8,543 nucleotides of DNA from Methanobacteriota archaeon (GTDB lineage: Archaea; Thermoplasmatota; Poseidoniia; Poseidoniales; Poseidoniaceae): NCBI GenBank assembly GCA_002727485.1, contig PBXE01000055.1, positions 1-8,543 on the forward strand, in the 5' to 3' direction. The notes beneath the pieces are model-generated. The model did no database searches. It saw only the letters and a list, made by a program, of their open reading frames with translations, and was not told where the DNA came from. How positions within the stretch are numbered: position 1 is the first letter of the stretch; each line of letters starts with the position of its first letter. The position numbers and the translations under genes were made by a program. This document shows, one piece after another, positions 1 through 5,000 of the stretch.

Positions 1-75
1 TAACTCCATGTAGTAGGGGGTTATAATTAGAACTACAGTAATTAAAAGGAGCGCAGTAAGGGTGTTTCTATCCAT
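1..75 (-). CDS. yidC: YidC membrane protein insertase, N-terminal fragment (cut by window edge)
   Basis: YidC inserts and folds proteins in the inner membrane, alone or with SecYEG. Only 25 codons lie in the window. They read MDRNTLTALLLITVVLIIT followed by PYYMEL: the MDRN start and the single hydrophobic N-terminal segment (about residues 6-19) are typical of YidC from Bacteroidetes-like bacteria. A second ATG lies one codon upstream at 78-76; I chose the inner ATG because family members begin MDRN. The sequence AAGG lies about 13 bases before the start, so the ribosome binding site is weak. The gene is co-directional with rpmH, 119 bases downstream of it, which fits the conserved rpmH-yidC cluster. 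Identification rests on a short piece plus context, but both agree. Confidence 0.82.
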   Translation of the reverse strand, partial: MDRNTLTALLLITVVLIITPYYMEL

Positions 76-194
76 CATGATTATACAAAAACCTTATAAG
101 CCGAATTATTGAATCCGAAGCTTGGACAAATTAAAAACAATAATGTTTTAGAAAGTAAGCGTAGAAGTAAAACAACGTTTGATTGTAGGCGCAA

Positions 195-329
195 TTATGC
201 GCTTAAAACCTTACGTCCTTTTTTTCTTCTTCTACGTAAAACAGCCCTGCCTCCGACAGTTTTCATTCTAGACCGGAAACCATGCTTGTTTTTACGCCTG
301 CGCTTACTTGGTTGATATGTTCTTTTCAT
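195..329 (-). CDS. rpmH: 50S ribosomal protein L34
   Basis: L34 is a small, very basic protein of the large ribosomal subunit that binds 23S rRNA. The reading frame gives 44 residues, the usual family length. It begins [18 protein letters not shown], continues with the conserved [20 protein letters not shown] block and ends GRKVLSA, so it matches the family along its full length. The start ATG is at 329-327 and the TAA stop at 197-195. No Shine-Dalgarno sequence is visible in the 20 bases before the start. It is divergent from dnaA across the putative origin, a common bacterial arrangement. The gene normally found next, rnpA, is missing. Confidence 0.98.
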   Translation of the reverse strand: MKRTYQPSKRRRKNKHGFRSRMKTVGGRAVLRRRRKKGRKVLSA

Positions 330-353
330 AATATAAACTTTAAAAAGCCGAGA

Positions 354-382
354 AAGATACAAAATATGAAGATATAAGCCAA
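354..382 (-). promoter_or_regulatory. Candidate sigma70-like promoter for rpmH
   Basis: On the minus strand a -35-like TTGGCT (382-377) is separated by exactly 17 bases from a -10-like TATCTT (359-354). This lies 25 bases before the rpmH start codon, leaving room for a very short leader. Each hexamer matches the consensus at four of six positions. The region is AT-rich, so a chance match is possible. The primary sigma specificity of this lineage may also differ from E. coli. Confidence 0.4.
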
Positions 383-460
383 AATAAAATAAATTTTGTA
401 ATAAAGTAAAATTTCGTAGCTGTGTTAAAAAAAACTAAGTAATTTATATGTTCATGGGGA

Positions 461-480
461 TGTGGATAACTTGTGGATAA
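461..480 (-). promoter_or_regulatory. Two perfect tandem DnaA boxes
   Basis: TGTGGATAA occurs at 461-469 and again at 472-480. Each is the exact reverse complement of the consensus DnaA box TTATCCACA. Both have the same orientation and are 11 bases apart, about one helical turn, so two DnaA molecules could bind side by side on one DNA face. The second box ends 9 bases before the dnaA start codon, so bound DnaA could also repress its own gene. That regulatory role is inference. Confidence 0.9.
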
Positions 481-489
481 ATATTAATT

Positions 490-1827
490 ATGGTTAAAGA
501 TACTTGGTTAAAGATAAAAGAGGGGCTTTCAGAAAAATTACCTGTCCATACAATAAGTACGTGGTTTGAACCGATAAACCCAATTGCTTTAGATAAGCAG
601 GAGCTTGTGCTTGAAGTTCCTAGTCAGTTTTTTTATGATTGGATTGAGTCTCATTACAGGTCAAATATTGATTTGGTTCTTGATTCTTTAGGTTTAGGTG
701 ATGTAAAAACAAAGTTTATCATTTCTGCAGAAATTCAGAAACCGGATCAAACAGAACAACAAGACCAATCGCCTTCAAAAAAATCTTCTTTAATTCCGGT
801 GTTAAACAGTGATCATGTGTTTGAAACATTCATTGAGGGCGCTAATAACCAGTTTGCTAAAACCGCTGCAGAGGCGGTAGCTGAAAACCCCGGTAAACAA
901 TCATTTAATCCGCTCATTATATATGGAGGAACGGGGTTAGGTAAAACACACCTTTTACACGCAATCGGCAATAGGGTGCTAGAAACCTCTCCGGACAAGC
1001 GTATTGTAATTGCCACAAGTGAAAAATTCACACTCGATTTTGTAAATGGCTTAAGAAAAAACAGAACAGTAGAATTTGCAAGACAATATAGAAACGCCGA
1101 CCTTCTATTAATAGACGACATTCAGTTTTTCAAGGGTAAAGAGCAAACACAAGAGCAGTTTTTTCACACATTCAATGAGTTATATCAGTCTGGAAAACAG
1201 ATAGTTCTCACCGCGGACCGATATCCGGGTGAGATGCAGGGGTTGCAAGATAGGCTTTTGTCTCGTTTTCAATCTGGGCTATCTGTAGATATTCAACCAC
1301 CAGATTTCGAGGTTCGTGTTGCTATTCTATTGGATAAAGCGGAAAGAAATGGGGTGGACCTACCTTATGATGTGATTGAGTTTATAGCCACCCACATGAA
1401 AACAAATATCAGAGACCTTGAGGGTACAATTATAAGGCTTTTAGCAAGGTCTTCACTTATGAACCAAGATATTGACCAATCCCTTGTTAAAGATGTTGTA
1501 AAAGAGAGGGTGGGAGAACAAGTTAATAGAGATTTATCTATGGAGGATGTTGTTAGAAAAGTTGTAGAGGCTACAGGTGTTAACGAAAATAACATTGTCG
1601 GTAAAAGCCGCAAAAAAGAATTTGTTGAAGCTAGGCAGACAGCAATGTTCCTTTGTAGAAGCCTACTAGATGCGTCTTTAAGCAGTGTTGGAATGTATTT
1701 TGGTGGCAGGGACCACACAACTGTGATGCATGCTATAAAAACAATTGAACAAAAAAAGGCTGAAAAAACAAAAATAAACCAGACCATAAATCAAATCACA
1801 AGTGATTTTAGCTCAAATTTATTTTAA
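490..1827 (+). CDS. dnaA: Chromosomal replication initiator protein DnaA
   Basis: DnaA is the AAA+ ATPase that binds DnaA boxes, opens oriC and helps load the replicative helicase. The 445-residue product has the normal length. Domain I (about 1-78) carries the typical TWF segment near residue 24, and a short polar linker (about 80-105) forms domain II. The AAA+ core shows Walker A GGTGLGKTH (146-154), Walker B LLLIDD (205-210), sensor 1 TADRYP (241-246, where most homologues have TSDR), box VII RLLSRF with the probable arginine finger R259, and sensor 2 NIRDLEG (306-312, R308). Domain IV carries the DNA-binding signature GGRDHTTV (405-412). The ATG at 490 is chosen because domain I is then complete. 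No Shine-Dalgarno sequence precedes it. The gene sits directly beside two DnaA boxes. dnaN, a frequent downstream neighbour, is absent here. Confidence 0.98.
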   Translation: MVKDTWLKIKEGLSEKLPVHTISTWFEPINPIALDKQELVLEVPSQFFYDWIESHYRSNIDLVLDSLGLGDVKTKFIISAEIQKPDQTEQQDQSPSKKSSLIPVLNSDHVFETFIEGANNQFAKTAAEAVAENPGKQSFNPLIIYGGTGLGKTHLLHAIGNRVLETSPDKRIVIATSEKFTLDFVNGLRKNRTVEFARQYRNADLLLIDDIQFFKGKEQTQEQFFHTFNELYQSGKQIVLTADRYPGEMQGLQDRLLSRFQSGLSVDIQPPDFEVRVAILLDKAERNGVDLPYDVIEFIATHMKTNIRDLEGTIIRLLARSSLMNQDIDQSLVKDVVKERVGEQVNRDLSMEDVVRKVVEATGVNENNIVGKSRKKEFVEARQTAMFLCRSLLDASLSSVGMYFGGRDHTTVMHAIKTIEQKKAEKTKINQTINQITSDFSSNLF

Positions 1828-1835
1828 AGATTTAG

Positions 1836-1906
1836 TTTCAAACCAATAAAAACTTTAAACTTTAATTTTATTTGTTGTTATAAATTAAAATGTTAATTGG
1901 TTGAAA
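1836..1906. repeat. Nested imperfect inverted repeat after dnaA, possible weak terminator
   Basis: An outer pair (TTTCAAACCAAT at 1836-1847, ATTGGTTGAAA at 1896-1906) pairs over 11 bases with one bulged A. Inside it lies a second perfect pair (TTTAATTT at 1861-1868, AAATTAAA at 1882-1889). It begins 8 bases after the dnaA stop codon. The position suggests a 3' end structure for the dnaA transcript. However, the stems are AT-rich and no clean U tract follows, so intrinsic termination is uncertain. Confidence 0.4.
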
Positions 1907-1914
1907 TCTATTTC

Positions 1915-1944
1915 TTGACCAGTGTTAAAACCCTAATGTATATT
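1915..1944 (+). promoter_or_regulatory. Candidate sigma70-like promoter for the giant secreted-protein gene
   Basis: TTGACC (1915-1920, five of six matches to TTGACA) is followed after 18 bases by TATATT (1939-1944, five of six matches to TATAAT), with TG immediately before the -10 element. Transcription would start near 1951 and give a leader of about 95 bases before the ATG at 2047. Together with the terminator at 7643-7670 this suggests the giant gene is transcribed alone. Which sigma factor applies in this lineage is unknown. Confidence 0.5.
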
Positions 1945-2020
1945 TTAATGAGGCTTGTGTAAATTTTTTTCATATTAGTTCACTCCGAGCTTCTCCACAA
2001 ACCACAATAATTACATTATC

Positions 2021-2047
2021 TACTAATAAATAGGGAGGAAATTAGTA
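2021..2047 (+). promoter_or_regulatory. Strong ribosome binding site displayed in a hairpin loop
   Basis: AGGGAGGA (2032-2039) is a strong Shine-Dalgarno sequence 7 bases before the ATG at 2047, and it fixes the start of the giant gene. It is flanked by a perfect 7-base inverted repeat, TACTAAT (2021-2027) and ATTAGTA (2041-2047). The Shine-Dalgarno sequence therefore lies in a 13-base loop and the first base of the start codon in the stem. The ribosome binding site is certain by position; that the hairpin forms or matters is inference. Confidence 0.7.
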
Positions 2048-5000
2048 TGTATAAAACGGTATCTGTATTGTTGGCCGCTAGTCTTTTTTTTGCAAATGGT
2101 CAAGTTGAAACAAAAACATTAAAAGAGGCGCCAACAGCTGTTGAGCAAAAATCTGAAAAAGATGTTAATATAAAGGCTGTAGATGTAAAAACTACTAGTT
2201 CATTCGAAACAGGTAGATTAACAAATGAATTAAATGTTGTTCAAAACATTCAAAAACAACAAAAAGAAACGGTTAATTATAGTAACTTAGAAAATTTATC
2301 TAAGCGTCAAGCCACAAAAGAAGCCTATAGAAAACATATTGAAAAAAATGGGAATAAAGCACAAAAGCATGAGCTTTTGACTTTCCCAGGCACATCAAAT
2401 CAAAATATTGTTGTATCAAGAATTACGAGAGATGCGTCCACATTGTTCATTAGTGAGGTGGCTGAAGGTTCTAGTTACAACAAGTATCTTGAGATTTATA
2501 ATGGTACAGGTGCTGATGTAGATCTTAGCGGATATTCAATTTCTTCATGTAGTAATGGTTGTGATGTCGAAAACCAATTTGATTATCCTGATAATGTTGT
2601 GTTTGAGTCTGGAACAGTACTAGCAAATGGTGATGTGTATATTATTTGTGATAGTCGCGCAACTGACGCTATTAATGCTGAGTGTGATCAAACATTTGGT
2701 TTTTTAAGTAACGGCGATGATTTTATGGCGCTTACGGAATCTGGTGCTACGGCAGACACATATGTTGTTGTTGATAAATTTGGTGACTTTGGCCCTGACC
2801 CTGGAAGTGGGTTTGATATCGCAGGCGTTTCAGCGGGTACAAAAGATAACACTTTAGTTAGAAAAGAAAGTATAACATCTGGTAATACAGACTGGACTTC
2901 TTCAGCTGGAACTGACGCGGACAACTCCGAATGGGTTGTTAGTGACAGACCAACAGCTACATATACCCCTTCCACGCTTGGTTCACATACAATGGTAGAT
3001 ACACCCAGCGGGTTATCTGAGGGGTTTGAAGGTTCATTTCCTCCTTATGGTTGGACTATGGTTTCCATGAACGATAACAATAGCATTTCTCAATCAGCTT
3101 CTTCAGCATACGAAGGGGTTTATTCTGCAAGGTTTTCATCATACTATAGTGCTAGTTCTAGTACAGGTGATTATACACAATATATGGTTTCACCTAAACT
3201 TGTAGTTGGTAGCGGAGAAAGTTTTTCTTTTTGGCATGACCAAAGTAGTTTTTCTGGAGAAAGCTTTATGGTTGGTGTGTCAACCACAGATGATTTGACA
3301 TCTTTTGTTTTTGGAGATGAGGTGGTAAGAGCCAGCGGTAGCAGCGGCACATGGGAGCAACATGTTGAAGATCTTTCAGCATATGATGGCCAAGAAATTT
3401 ATGTGGCAATTAAATACACTAGTAATTATTTATATTACTTATATATTGATCATGTTGAGGGTCCTCCTGTTTATGTTAATACTGAACCAGTCGCTTCTGT
3501 CTCTCCAGTACAATTAGATTTTGGTACAATAAACACCTCATCAACTGCATCACTTGATCTTACAATATCAAACTTTGGCGGCGGCGATCTCACAGGTTCG
3601 CTTTCATCAGATAATGCAAAATTTACTGTTGGCACTTTTAGCGGTTCTGTTGCGCCGGGCGCTTCAGAGGTTGTTACTGTTACTTATACACCAACTGATG
3701 TGGTTTCTGATGCTGGTGTAATAACATTCACTCACAACGGAGCATCTAGCCCAACAACAGTAGCTGTTACTGGTTCTGGTACAGATGCTTTTCTACTTGT
3801 TGATTTTGAAGGTGCTTTTCCACCAACTGGCTGGCAAGCAATTTCAAACAACACAAACAACAGTATTACGCAATCTAGCCTTTATTCTAATTCAGGAAGT
3901 TATTCTGCGCGCTTTTCTTCTTATTCTAGTGCTAGCTCAAGTACAGGTGATTACACTCAATACATGATATCTCCACAGGTTGGTATACCAACGGATGGCG
4001 CAGAGTTCAGTATGTATTACCTACCATATGTTTCTAGTTTTAGCGGTCCTCAGCCAGAGTCGTTTATGGTTGGTGTGTCTACCACTGATAGTGACCCAGC
4101 TAGTTTCACTTGGTATGATGAGGTTGTTTCTTCAAATGAGACTTGGGCTTTACACGTTGAAGATCTTTCGGGGTATGCGGGACAAAACGTATATGTTGCG
4201 ATTAAATACACAAGTGATTACTTATATTATTTGTATGTTGACGATATCAAAGTGGCACCTCCTAGCGCACAGCCAATTCTTACTGTTGGTTCATCTAGCA
4301 TTCCATTTATAGCAACAGGAATCGATTCAACCTCAAGTGTTGCTGTTTCTATTTCAAACAATGGAACTGGTGACCTTTCTGGAACTATAACATATCCGGC
4401 AGGGTTTTCTGGACCAGCAAGTTTCTCTTCAACTGATACAGAAATTGTAGTTTCATTTTCTCCTACAACAAGTGGGATTTTAACTGGTAATGTTGAGCTT
4501 ACATCAAATGGAGGTGATGTAAGTATCGCTGTTAGCGGGTCCGCTGGTCATAGTGTTGCAACTTGGGAACCTGCTTGGCCGCAAGGGTGGACTACTATAA
4601 ATAATGATAATACTGGAGATGGATGGCAGTTTTTTGGCCCAACAGGATCAAGAACAGGTACTGGGTATGCTGGAACGGAGGAAGATGGTTCCGGTACGGT
4701 AAACGATGACTGGCTTGTTTCTCCAAAATATTCAGCTGCATCCGGTTCGTTTTTCTCTTTCTATGCTTCGATGGGGTCTTTTGCGGGTGGTAGTTACCCA
4801 GATATAATGGAGGTGTATTTATCTCCAACAGGGGGTGGACAACCAGCTGACTTTACTGTAAGGTTAGATTCTGTTAATAGCGTTGGTGGTGATTATCTAC
4901 CGTATTCATATGATCTTTCTACGTATGCAGATACCGAAGTTCGACTCGCTATCGTATATAGAGGTGAGTATGGATATGAACTTAATGTTGATGATGTTGC

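Larger units (their letters stand above)
330..489. other. Candidate chromosomal replication origin (oriC) in the rpmH-dnaA intergenic region
   Basis: This 160-base divergent spacer is strongly AT-rich, especially 381-450, and ends in two perfect DnaA boxes at 461-480. An AT-rich stretch beside tandem DnaA boxes is the expected arrangement of an unwinding element next to initiator binding sites, and rpmH-oriC-dnaA is a common origin position. The AT-rich part contains a small inverted repeat (AAATTTT at 391-397, AAAATTT at 408-414). Between boxes and AT tract lies a short G run (456-459). A possible dnaA promoter, TTATAT at 444-449 with a poor -35 at 421-426, would place the boxes just downstream of the start site. 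The function is inferred from layout; only two clear boxes are present, so further sites may lie elsewhere. Confidence 0.65.

Noticed and set aside
186..205. Hairpin GCGCA-ATTA-TGCGC overlapping the rpmH stop codon, as a possible terminator
   Set aside because: On the minus strand no U tract follows, the core stem is only five pairs, and yidC lies downstream in the same direction. It may be a processing or attenuating structure, but I cannot support a terminator.
109..315. A 68-codon plus-strand open frame
   Set aside because: It is antisense to rpmH, whose 44-residue product matches L34 along its whole length. The basic, Leu/Arg-rich composition of the frame is a mirror of the L34 codons.
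433..460. DnaA-trio element beside the DnaA boxes
   Set aside because: Reading 3' to 5' away from the boxes, only an isolated AATGAA resembles trios, and it is too far from the box. No run of three or more in phase was seen.
813..1787. Two minus-strand open frames of 102 and 140 codons inside dnaA
   Set aside because: They lie opposite a complete dnaA, show no recognisable domain and have no credible start signals.
1991..1999. TTCTCCACA, a one-mismatch DnaA box upstream of the giant gene
   Set aside because: The mismatch falls at a conserved position, the site stands alone, and a single near-match is expected by chance at this level.
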